Shown: positions 21,092 through 33,400 of the stretch, in pieces
Layout of the letters: each line of letters starts with the position of its first letter
Position numbering within the stretch: the first letter of the stretch is position 1
Source: Harmothoe impar
Taxonomy: Eukaryota > Annelida > Polychaeta > Phyllodocida > Polynoidae
Length of the DNA: 64,000 bases
Reading direction: 5' to 3'
Assembly (NCBI GenBank): GCA_947462335.1
Contig: OX381707.1
Coordinates: forward strand, 86,921,606 to 86,985,605
The notes under the pieces: model-generated
What the model was told of the DNA's origin: nothing
Databases searched by the model: none
Seen by the model: only the letters and a program-made list of their open reading frames with translations
Position numbers and translations under genes: made by a program

Positions 21092-23548
21092 AGGCTATCG
21101 CAGTGGTAAAACTATTACGTACAAGGTCAGATTGGCGATTTGTGGTTAGAAAATCGGAATTACGACGAAGAAGTTATAGTAATATCATTTTCATTTTATT
21201 ATGTTATTGTTATAATTCAAACCAATAAAACACTTTTTAAACAAATAAAAAAAGCTGTTACATGTTCTAGCAGGTGGTCTCACGAGACGTTGGTTCTGCT
21301 CTTGTAATGTAGCTTGTTTCTTCTGAATGTGACTTTGGTCACTGGATACATCTTGCGGCATATTCTATTGACAAAAGATCTGGAGTCACCAGAATTAGTG
21401 CTATAGAATGTGCATCTATCCAAATAACTTTCTCCCAAGTATACATGTATGCAAATTGTTCCTAAAATCAATAGGTCCAGATTTGTTTGGTCCTGAAAAT
21501 GTGGCAATGTCATGACTCAGGAATAATAACAGACCTATTTACAACCTTATCTCGAGTGGAGTAAAAAGTATGGACAACTATCTCGGTGAAGGAAATTAAG
21601 TATCAGTCCTCTAAGTATCAGGTCAGACAAGGTAGGCACTTGGAAATATTTTTTAAAGTGTGTAGATTGCAGATTTTATGATCACATATGCTAGGCCACA
21701 CTGAATCCTGTTCAGAACACTTTTGATTATGCTCCTATGATGTGTATAACCGGAGATATCGATGGGAGAGTACATGGGATGCTGAAGGAAATACCTATTA
21801 TAGAAATGTACAGGGGCAGCTTTCAGAAATTGGCACCAGAAATAGCAAGCCATCTTTCTCCTATTAATACCAAACACACTAACCCTATATTTTCAGGATA
21901 CATTGCATTTGGCATAATCTGTATAGATGATATCTCATGATCTATATCTGACCTTCTATTGACCTCAGTTTGGGGTGCCAGGGTACACTTAGCATGGTCA
22001 GAAGACTGACTTCTAGGATGGTAGCATGGTCCCCCACAGATAGCTAGTGACATGGTGTGGTAATGCTCAGAACCAACTGAGAGGTGGAGAGACTAAAACC
22101 CTTTGAGTGATATTGGTAGTGCCACCTATTGCCTTACTATTGAACCAATTCTTTCATTCTGGTAACTTCTCTACTTGATTGTATTAGTTCAGAAATGTAC
22201 CTCATGTTCAAAAGCATCCAGATGTACCTGCAGTATGATGACTCCATTTCATCAAGAGGATATCGCCCCTTCTAATGTTATTGAATTCAAGAACACTTTG
22301 AACATTAGAATAATGGTTATGGTCCATCTAATCCATAATGGGAAACTTTATTATTTTTCATTTAGGGGAAGCTAGAAAACCCTTGGGATTTCTTGAAAGA
22401 GGCTATAAAATGATATATGACATGTTTAACAACAGAGGCAGGGGAGCTGTATGTTAATTTAAGGGGCCGCTAATATTTCAATGACATTTTGTGGGTGAAA
22501 GATAAACCTTATTTCTGCAAAAGTGCCATTTCATCACTATTTGATAAGTGTCATCTAAAGGACAACTAGCAAATGCCCACAACCAAGGACCATAGGATGC
22601 ACTTTTGCAAATTCTTCTATTGTCCATAGAAGCTGAACAGTAAAAATAATGCATCCGCTCACCTCAGTTGCACTGTCATAAGGGGGCCAATTTTAGAGTG
22701 CCTGCTGTGACTGCTACTTTGAGGGCAGTGGTGCGGTTCTTCCAAGTGCCCAGACAAGGTCCTCTCATCTTGGAGTTCAATGTACTTGTATGCGTTCATC
22801 TTCTCTTGGCTTTTAACTAATTTTGCTACTGAAAACCCTTTAATTTCCCTACAAATCAGGCCCCTAGCAAGCAATAAAAATGGTTTAAAACAGAAACCAC
22901 TTTTTTTCAGAGACCTTATGCCATATGGGTCTAGGTCAAATTGAAGTCCAATTTGTTTAAATTTCTAATCATGAACTATGTATTTCACCCTAGATCAATT
23001 AGGTCTCAAACACTGGAATTAGAAAGGCCGGTACCGGTATACCAATAAATGCCATTGCCAGTTTGTATCTGTACTGTAATTTGATGAGCCCAATACAGTT
23101 ATCTCTGTACAAGCGACCACTCTGTACAAGAATCCCAATACAGAATACAATACAGGCTGTACCTTTGGCCAAGTCTGCATTCCTATACCATTATTGGGGA
23201 GTTGTCATTTTTTAACAAGGGGGGGGGGGGGTCGGGGGTGGACAAAAAGGTTCATACTCCTCATAGTGTGGGGGGGGGGATCAGAGGAAATTAGACTTTT
23301 ATAAATGATAATAACACCCTGTTTTAGTGCAAAAGCCTACAAATTACCATGTAGCTAAAACGATGCCTCATTAAATTTGAACCCGAGAAATGTGGACCCT
23401 TCTCACAATGAACTGAATGCTTTTTTTTGCAACTCTTGCACAAAAGTCTTGCACAAAAGTCCACTAAGCCCCTGCCATTGAAAATGACTGTTCCTTTAAA
23501 CTGCATATCATGCACATCCCACTATCCGTATTAGCGGGTCCAACTTAT

Positions 23549-23584
23549 ATAGTGTGGACAATATATATATATTGTCCACACTAT
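23549..23584. repeat. Perfect 36-bp palindrome
   Basis: ATAGTGTGGACAATATAT followed by its exact reverse complement, no loop. All 18 pairs were checked by hand. Confidence 0.95.
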
Positions 23585-24205
23585 CTCTTCCTGATGTAGT
23601 TATCTCAGTAATGCGGTATTACACATTACGTCATATATCCAGGTATTTGATGAAAAGATATTCTCAGAATTACCCACTGACAAATCCCTGTCCAGGCTTG
23701 ATACGCAGTATGGGCAAGTAGGATAAAGTGTTTTCATAGAATCGAAAATAGGGAAAAGCCTCGCGATGTCTAAAGCCCAAAGTCCACAGTGACAGGATCC
23801 TGTGTTAAAACCGTATGGTGCCTCTGCCGCCCCCATTTCGCCTCTGTTTTGCTGTGGATGCTGGCGAAATAATGTTGTAAGATTCCTGCCCTCCTTACTT
23901 AAGTTTTTACGCAAGATACGGTGTTGACTTAGGGCTGGAGTCTGTGCTGCCTACAATGGTCTGCTTTCTGTCAAACTACTTAAACAATCAAACAATACAG
24001 GAACAAAAAAAAAGTGAAATAATGCAACTATTTCTAGGAAATGTAATATAAGTCCCAATCTGGGGCAATTTTAGAAATGGCTATCCTTATAGCAAGTAAA
24101 TATGATATCACACAGGTCCCGGATTTGCAAAAACTGCCTTCCTATCTGCAGGGCACTATTATCATAGAAGTTAGGACCAATAGTAAACCATCTATGTATA
24201 ATAGT

Positions 24206-24242
24206 ATATATGCCAATGTTGCGCGGCAACATTGGCATATAT
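24206..24242. repeat. Perfect 17-bp-arm hairpin
   Basis: TATATGCCAATGTTGC, then GCG, then the exact complement GCAACATTGGCATATA; one further pair lies outside the quoted words. It sits alone, without flanking repeat similarity. Confidence 0.93.
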
Positions 24243-26170
24243 TCCCCAGGTGGAGTAAGTGTGGATAATAGTATTTAGATTTGAATGACTAAATCGGACC
24301 CGAATGAATGACCAATATTAAATCCTCTATGTATGCTGGTGGTTCATTGGTAGACAGATTTGAACGACCAAATCGGACCCGAATATACCCTGAATGCAAA
24401 ATTGACTCCTGACTAAAATACAAGTTCCCAACCACAAGATCGGGCTATGCTCATGAAGGCTACTACTGTAAATGCCTAAGGGATTTAATTCCTCACTATT
24501 TCTCCACTTTTAAAGGCCTCAGCAATGGCATGATACCTCAAAGTTCAACTTGGTCTTTATATCAAGGCAACGGCTGTTGCAACACTTCGGAGCTACCTCC
24601 TAGAGGGTAGAGGGCAATGAAGCACTAAGCTAGATTTCATGCATGATTCGCACATATGCAGCTCTAATCATCTGATGATCCATGCTGTTGATATCAAAGT
24701 AGAAAAGGGGTATTCAGTTTGAAACAACACAGGGGTGGTTCAATTAAAACGTCCACTCCTAAGGGTATACAACTATTTTACCAACACTCTCTGGCCGGTG
24801 GAAAATTATAATTTTGCATGCCTTGTATGTTAGTTTTTACATGGGAAAAGGTAAATCCCTTCCCCCAGCGTTGTTCCCCCTCCCGCCCCTAAAGTTCAAA
24901 ATGACAACTCCCAGTTGTCCCAGTGTTGTATGCGCACTTTGTACCTACCTGTGGTTGTAGCTGCCTATGACGTTCTCCCCGGTACCTCTCGTTAGGCACA
25001 GAGGATTCACATAGTGGTACTTATGTACTCCTGGTATAGCCGTATTGCTTCCTATAACAGTCCCTTTTTACAAATATCTCCACATATATTCTCTGGTTAG
25101 GCACAATCAGTCCATATATCCTCGTTAAGTCCTTTCTTAGTGGGGTTCTCCTAGTGTAGACTAAGCTGTTATAGTCCAGGTACTACATCCAGGGTTGCTG
25201 ACAGCAGGTTGTGTTTGTGGTGTCAGGGTTCATGCTCCATCCTTCATATAGACAGAGGATGGGCAGGCAGTATTACCAGGCAGTATCGTCACTAGTCTAA
25301 CTCTGCACCAAGTTTGTTTCCCTTGATCCCTGTAAACAACACTCGGGAATGAAACGAGGAAGTATATCCTGTCCATACATTCAAGTCTGTCCTTTGTGCC
25401 ATTTCTCTAAAGCTATTGTAATAGACCTACTTTCGTTCGGATACTATTTAAATAATACTATAAGATATGAAAGAACAAGGTTGAAAACAGTTTGATAACA
25501 GAGTACAGGTTGCAATAAAGTGCTCTTTGTTTCAGAACCTCTCACAGGCAAGCTTCACTAAGGAGCTCTTTAGAGTCCGGACCCAATCGCTGGGATGTTG
25601 GCACTGTTGGCTGCCTTCACATAAGCAGTGGTAGCTAGATGTTAACTGACACTTACTGGTGAGTCCCCCCAGACATTGACTTCCATAGACAGCCAGCCTG
25701 CACGCAGACACGGACCAGGAGCCTATAGCGACCTCTGTCCATGCCCCAACGCCCAACAGAACCCGCAATAATATGCCATGGTACCGTAAGATCGGCCCTT
25801 AACATTTTAATGAAACACAAACTGCGACCCCAAACAGACATGAGAGATTCTCAAGAAGTATGAAAGTGTCTAGTTCCCTCGATATCGTCATCCATTTAAT
25901 AGTGCCTTGTATTTTTCAAGTTTTCTGTCTTAATAACAAAGAGAACTCCTGTACTATCATCACATACTTAAGATTTTTAGGTACGCAACCTCCATTTTCA
26001 GTCTGTGTCAGGGATACATAATGGTTTATTCATAGCAAAGATATGTATAGAGAGTGTGGAGTGTCACATCGACCACAGCCACACTCCGTGATACCATGAT
26101 AGTAGCTATAGCGTGATAACAAAGTTATGTAAGGGCACTAAGTGCTGAATACTTTCCCTTTATTCTGTCT

Positions 26171-26312
26171 GCCGTAAATTCTCACATAGAAGCCACAGCT
26201 TGTACAAAAGTCAGAACCCCCGTGTGGCTTATAGCATCCTCCTATGGTGGGGATGATACTTTTACGAGGGTTTTTGCAAGTATAGTGCGGCTTATATGAG
26301 AGATTATATGTG
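26171..26312. repeat. GTATAAGCC-family element, copy 3 (internal deletion)
   Basis: Begins GCCGTAAATTCTCACATAG and ends with GCGGCTTATATGAGAGATTA, which are inverted. It is shorter than the ~225-bp full copies. Confidence 0.65.
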
Positions 26313-28127
26313 CTGAATTACAGTACATGAGTTCAACAACCTAAGGATGTGGTCATTTCTTAACAAGAGGGCGGGGGGGTCAGTGGATTTTTGCGCGAGC
26401 ACAGGGGGTGTCGAATTTTTTTCAGTCCCCCCTAGACATCTTTGGCTAATTACCGCCAATGTAGGATAATCTATGTGTATATGTGTGTCTAAGGAAAAGC
26501 TCTGTAAGGAGAGTGATGCCTCTGTTATTTACCTAATGAATAGAAGAGAACAATAGACCATCACTTTGGATACAGCATGAACCCCAGTTGTGACGGATGG
26601 AACCTCACAGTTGTTTACTATGAACAGGAGGGTGTAGACCTTTAGATGTCTATTGTTTAGTCGTGTGATGACCGTCGGAAGACATCAGATGTAACTGCTG
26701 ATGGCCGTACCGCCAGTTGTACTGCTACTACACTGAGTGCAAAACGAAATCCATTAATTACAGTAGCACCTCCCAATTAAAATCAAACCTGGACAGCCCC
26801 TGGACCCAGCCCCATCCACATTCACAGACAGACTTCTCCTACCACCATGTCCTGCCTTACATTGCTGTTATACATGAAGCCTAGTCACATTATTATATCA
26901 AGAAACACTCTTGAATCATTATACCCATAATCTAGATACACAAACACCAGACCTCTACATCGGACCAGAATGTCAAAAACTGACAAAAGGCTTTGCATTT
27001 TACTATAAAGATAAGCATCTGAAGCATCCCAAGAAACAACTCTTACACATGAATATGTACATCTTAACGGTTATAATGAACTATTTATTGCTAGGCCTCC
27101 TGTCCCTCACTCCCAGAGTCCTATGCTACTGTAAAAACTCTCAGTGAAGATTGCACTGACCTCACTTTTGACCAGTCATATGGATTACGTCATGGTTGGA
27201 AAGGCCCACATTCCATGCGGATTAGACGGGATCAAGTCCATTCATGATATGTGATGATATATATGATAAGAGAGTGTTGTTGCCATAACTAACTCCAATC
27301 AAGGATTCACATGTGAGCGGCCACACTCCACGAGGGGAGCACAGATCTTCCTATCTACGCACACCCCCTGAGTATGTCTATGCACTGTTGTGTAGCCGCT
27401 ACCCGGTCCCTGCACTCTCCGTGATATATCTACACCACCTGCATTCCCAAAAACATGGGAAAAGGGTATTTTCTCAGTTACTCCTAGGAATTAAGAAAAA
27501 GGTGAGTATTTTTAAGGAAAACTCCGTGGATTTTCAAAAAAGTGTAATTTTAGAGGTTTCTGAACAGTGATTTATTAACTTAGGCGATAGAGTTTATCCT
27601 TTCAAATACGTTTCCTTGCCAAATATCATAAAGAGACACACCTTTGCATCATGTTTAAAAATACAACTCATCATTTCACTCACTTGTTTCTCTTAATCAT
27701 GGAAAGGGAATGTGTTGACAAAATGTCAGTGTTTTGTCAAGAAATCTGAACCTCAAAAAGTTAGCATTTTTCCACAAAAGTTTTTTTTTTATGTCTAAAA
27801 GTCAGTGCGAATGGGGGTATTTTTGAGAAGAGGGAACGCAGTTGGTGTACATGTAGCATGGAGAGTGCAGGGACAGGGTAGCCCCTGTACAGCCACACAG
27901 AAAGCATGCTGCATTGACAATAGCTCTCTAGAGACAATGGACCATCAAGTTAATATAATATTGAGTATCCAAGCAAAAACATGATCCGTGCATAACCATA
28001 TGATGAAAGGACATTTCAGGGAGCTTTCTTTCAGGGGAGTTAATAGCCGCTAGTTCGCATAGATATTAGTGCCCTGTACACAGGCTGCTGCTGCCACCTA
28101 GTGGCAATCAGTGCAACCTGTATACTC

Positions 28128-28166
28128 TCGCTACCAGAGCCTTCCACAGGGAGGCTCTGGTAGCGA
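28128..28166. repeat. 14-bp-arm perfect hairpin
   Basis: TCGCTACCAGAGCC and GGCTCTGGTAGCGA flank an 11-base loop. No T-run follows, and a eukaryotic genome makes a terminator reading meaningless. Confidence 0.85.
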
Positions 28167-28539
28167 TCACTACAGCCGTAGGTTGCAGGGTACAATGGTG
28201 CAATGACGCTTGTTACCAAAGATACCGTCTTCTTTAGGATTGGTGTTTTCCCTTATGTTAAACCAGTCACCGGTAGTGCCTGCAGTGAACTCTGCTAACA
28301 TGCTCTGTGTTTCCAAGGATGGCAGTTACCAGAGCCTTTCTGTGTAAGACTATAGGAACCAGTGTACCACCATAGACGTCTGCATCACTAACTGATTGCA
28401 TTCCCTTATAAATTACAGTCAAATCCTAGCTATAGGACGGCCATAATTATGAGTCAAATCCCCAGCTTGAGAATTTGCCAAAAGAAATTTCTAAAGGTCT
28501 ATAAAATCGTTTTCTCTTTAATCTTGTGTATGTTAGACC

Positions 28540-28632
28540 CCACCTATAAGCCGAACCCCCAGGAAAAGAAATCGGCTTATGTGAAGAAAAACAGCCAGAT
28601 ATAAATTTGTCTTATAGGCGGGTTTTATGGTA
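28540..28632. repeat. GTATAAGCC-family element, copy 4 (short)
   Basis: CACCTATAAGCCGAACCCCC and the inverted CTTATAGGCGGGTTTTATGG at the right. Truncated. Confidence 0.55.
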
Positions 28633-29112
28633 GTACTTCCTCTATATATATTCCCCAGCAACAAATAACAGTGAACAGTTGCATTTACGTCTGATTACAT
28701 GTGTCTACACTCCATATGTATGCTAACATCTTCTGAAAGTGCACACTAGGATGCAGGAATGGATCTAATGTTTTTGTATGAATTTTTGTCAGGTAAATCT
28801 GGGATAGATCTAGACAACTTTTTAGCATTCCCCATTTCTGCATGCATGTGTCTAAAGGTGTGCCCTGAAGCTGCCCCCACCTCAACCTCTGTCCATGAGA
28901 ACCATCGCTGGCACCACCTTCATGAAGCAGGTAGTTCCGGCATACTGGGTGCTCTTATAGTATAAACATAGGTGGGTAACATGCAAGGATATGGGGAGGT
29001 GATGCGGTTATGGCCTCTCAGGAACCAGTGCTGTTCCCAGGACCTGTACAAGGAGGAGTTGGGGCCAGCTTGGGTGTGTTCTGTGGTGTGCATCGAGCTG
29101 TGGTGAGAGGAC

Positions 29113-29536
29113 TACATACACACACCTACACCCCCTCCCAGTAATACCACCTCTCACATAAAGTATACAGTAAATATACATGTACCTCTATACTGTACCC
29201 CAGCCAGATTACGTTATCCCAACGGGGACATGCCGTGGAGAGGCTGTTAGGAAAGTAGTATTTTAAAATGTATATCCTCACCTTTATCACATAAGCTATT
29301 TATATATTATATTTGAAATGTATACACACACCTACACCCCCCCCCCCAGTACTACCACCTCTCACCTACAGTATGCGGTATACATGTACCTCTTACTGTA
29401 TACCCCTCCCGTAGGTGTCCTTAGCAGGCATATAACACTAACCCAACGGAGATATGTTGTGGTGGGGAGACTGTTAGGAAAGTCCTCAGAGACTCACATT
29501 TAGCACATGAGCTCTTCATATCATATTTGAAAAGTA
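29113..29536. repeat. Tandem duplication of ~210 bp, two diverged copies
   Basis: 29113-29318 and 29324-29536 share ACACACCTACACCCCC, AGTA.TACCACCTCTCAC, TACATGTACCTCT, GGAGA..CTGTTAGGAAAGT and TCATATTTGAAA in the same order. Confidence 0.8.
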
Positions 29537-30324
29537 AGCCTTTTTCCTCCCACTCTCCCTGCATCTCATACTCTACTACTTTTTCAATATACAAAGGGGA
29601 GGTATGACCATGCATAAACTTATGGATTATAACACTTTTATTCAGTTTCCTATAGAAGAAGTTGCTCCTCATATCAATATACACAACTGACAACAATTAT
29701 GTTAAAAGCCACACAGAAACTATAGCTCAGGATGACATTATTTTCTGCTTGGTAGCTCATTATTATTTCCTTAAGTACGGAAAAAAACATCTTTACAATA
29801 GCAGCCATTGAAACAATAGTTTTGCTGTTATCTTTGTTACTGCTACCTAGTTGGGAGAAGCTGCAGGGTGACACAGAGATCAAAGCAGGCCAACCATGAC
29901 AAGCCCTGTTTCCGAACGCCCCCTGGGCAGCCAACCGTCCAGCTCTATAGGGTGTGTAAATGGGGGGGGGGGATCCCCATGTCGAATGTCGATTTTAAGA
30001 AATGGCAATGTCACAAATCTCTATCGTTCAATAATGCTTTATGTGTAATACAGATTTTGAAAGATCTCCATGTCCCCCTGTCACTTATTTTTAGGCCCAT
30101 TGTCGCATGTCACTAGGAACCATACAACATGTTAATTTTAAAAAAAATCCATGTCGGCATGTCAAATTTATCGGTCTACCGCCCTTACCTAGGGTGGGGC
30201 CTGCTTCACCCTACACCTGCTGTACACCACATACAGTACACCCCTACAGCACCATGGGGCCCACCATATGGGGGACCACATAGCTCTATTACAGAGGTCA
30301 TTAAGGATAACATAAGGCAGCAAG

Positions 30325-30456
30325 ATGACCACCAAGAGTCTGGGCAAGCTGCGGAAACAGCTGCAGCTGCTGATTGGGGAGAACTTTCCTGTGGGTGTGG
30401 AGGAACTTGTCAACTGGGCGGGGACCGAGTACAGGAGCGGTCTGTTAACTGTTAGG
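30325..30456 (+). CDS. Oxidase gene, exon 1
   Basis: Residues 1-44, from [16 protein letters not shown] to [11 protein letters not shown], ending in phase 0 at donor GTAGGT. The closing W-A-G-T-E segment is the usual entry to the FAD domain. Two decayed copies of its 3' half follow in intron 1. Confidence 0.8.
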
Positions 30457-33400
30457 GTAGGTATAGTACATGTTCATAACCCTTTATGTGCAGTATAGTG
30501 CTTTAATTAATGTGCAGGGGAGGTGAGGGTTACTTTCCTGTGGGTGTGGAGGAACTCTGAGTACAAGAGTGGTCTTCTTATATTTAGGGTAGGTGCAGTA
30601 TATATCATGTATTAACCCCTTATGTGTAGCACAGTGCTTTGATGTAAAACACGCAGGGAGTAAAATGGGCAGCGACCGAATACATGAGTGTGCATGAATA
30701 ACCCTCTCAGGACGGTATAGTGCTTTGGTGCACTATCCCTTTTGTTGTTGCGATGCATGAAAGCCTTAACAATTAAATTACGTATAGTGTTTAAGTAGAC
30801 AGGAGTAGGGTCGGAAGGGTTCATCACTGCAACCATTGTGAGTCACCTGCCAGGATAGGAGAGATCTCCAAGTCACTCATTCAAAGTCGACATAAGTGGT
30901 CAGTATCTAAGCAGGCCTTGCCCCCCCCCCCCCAGCTTCCTTGAGATGAGGGTCAACACTGATCTGCCTATACCTCAATTTGAGCTTATTTGAATAAGGA
31001 CGACCTCTAATTGTGTGGAACATCATATTGGTTTTTGGTCCAGGACCCCCTATATATGGTCCGATTCTCTTCCTCCTATAAACACTCGGTTTTTGTTGCT
31101 GTTGATTCTTCCTTTTTTGAACTACCTTAAACTTCTGTACAACCTTTCTACCTACATTTCTTTTCATTCAGTTTCTTTTTCTCTTTCTCATTCTCTCTTC
31201 CTCTTTTCCTCTATTTCATATGTTTCCCTTTTTGGCCTGAGACCATTCTCACATGGTTTGCTATTTTGAAAACATTTGATGTAGTATGATTTGACTCTAA
31301 CATACACATACAAGTATAAGTAAGTCATCATTATTTATGTGAATATTACCATCTTATGACATCCTCAGAGTAGCTTGTCACTTTTCCCCCAAAACCCTAT
31401 CCACCAAGTTGATCCATACCCTTGAAGGCTATTTATATGACATACATATATTATGATACTAAGCTAGTGCAAAATGAGCTGAACAGCCTAACTGTCTCTC
31501 CAGAATAAATAAAATTACAATACAATACAGTGTCTACTTCTCTGTATGTACATGTAGAAACACGGAGGTGAATTGCTGTCACTGTGTGTCGGAGTGGGTC
31601 AACCGTGCAGAACGGTACACGATCAAGTGTATATTATAGACTTGTACACCTAGATCTACTTAGAGTTCACTGCTTCTATTTTACAAGCTTAATTACCTTC
31701 CGTGTGCCAATATAGATAATGTGTGTTTACTTTCTCTTAGGTTTCTCAAGTGTTTTTGATATAACCAGCTATTGGAATTTACACTTAAAGCAGCTAGGAT
31801 TATGATATGAATAATATCATTAATTATATGTACCCAATTTCATTTATATGCTCACCCATCATCTATCTAGTAGATTGGTTAGTGTAGTGTCCAGTCCTGA
31901 TAACTTCCATCCATATATAGTATAATCATGTTATAGTAGTTATAGCCTTCATATAACATGGTCATTCTAAGGAGTAACGAGTGGTGTGGCAAAATGAACA
32001 AAAGATATCCCAGCACAGCATTGTTGCTCTTCTGTGAAAAAAATTAAAGTGTGTGCCATGAACTCACGGATTTTCAAAAAGGACGAAGATCACAAGATTC
32101 AAGTCCGGGGTATACCTAACTGCTGGGCTGGGTTCATCGCCTATCAGCCAATACTTCTGGCTATGTTACGGTTTTTGGCTACGAGGTCAGGTTCTGGGCC
32201 AACGCCCTGTGTTCTACACACTCAGCTCAATACTACACTCAACACATACTACTGTCAAAGTCCTTTATATCGGTGGGTATATACATATTATATGTTTTCA
32301 CGATTTTCACGGACGTGAGAAATCTGCGGAATTTTTATATGGAATAAATACCCACAAGTTTGCCGATCTTCCCTATTCCGAGGAAATTTAATCCTGTGAA
32401 AATAAGCACTTTCACAGCATATACCTTATTTCTGGGTGACTCCTTGTCATCTGAGATACACTCACGATAATTATCGTTTTTGATCTCACACAATTGTAAG
32501 CTCAAGCAGACTCTACACCGATTTGCCTTTTAAATATCTGAAATTAAAACCGACGGCTTTCCTTTATTATATGAACCACTTTCCACAATACGTGTGATAT
32601 AGATGGGTTACATCTTAAATCTGTACATCATATATTATTGATTGGTAACATTCCTTGTACATGGTGAATGCCTCTATTACACAATGATAAGGATGGGGTG
32701 ACTGCACATAATTATGTCTTTTTCCCCCCATGCTGGCAGTAAACGTCTTTAGTAAATGGTACCTTTGTCAACATTGGATACATCTAACTGTTCAACTATT
32801 CTGTTATTAAGTATTTGAACGTATTAAGTTAAGATAGCCTACTGCAGTGTCAGCACAAACCTTACCCTCACGATGATTCACCAGGGATTTTTTCAATATG
32901 GTAGGGCTGCTGCCCTCAGCATCTCTTAAAGATTACTCAAGGTCCTCTTTGTGTTTAAGAGAAGTTCAATGACCCCAACACTCTGACACGTATACTTGGA
33001 CAAGAGATCCAGGTGCATTATTACGATGGTACAATGTATACATACAGGAGTTAAGACATACTTATACCACAGGGGGCATGGAGAACTAAGCATTTCACAC
33101 CTCTTGTATACATACTGTATACAGCTAGCGGTATAAATAAGTTATAGGTCTTGTACCAAGCTGTAGGGGTACTCTGTGAAGGGAGCCTAGCCTTTAAAGC
33201 TCCCTTCACTGTATATCTCGTACAGCTTGGTACTCGTCCTATAACTACTACATAGCTGTATGTACAGTGGATGTGTGATGCTGATAACACACATTAACAT
33301 GTAATTATATACCAATAGATTTTATCACTGATATGAGTCTGCTGATGGGTCAGTCTCATGAGTTTGTAACATTTCAAACGTCTTTGACCGGAGCCGTCTT

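Larger units (their letters stand above)
14982..30324. other. 15-kb gene-poor interval between two divergent genes
   Basis: This must contain the promoters and untranslated first exon(s) of the minus-strand IL-17-like gene and the promoter of the plus-strand oxidase gene, but none could be placed from sequence. The elements seen are listed separately. The open frames in it are short, lack splice-framed continuity and match nothing recognised. Confidence 0.5.

Noticed and set aside
23600..23914. 104-codon minus-strand frame
   Set aside because: Not recognised, no codon or splice context to support it; length is within chance expectation for 64 kb.
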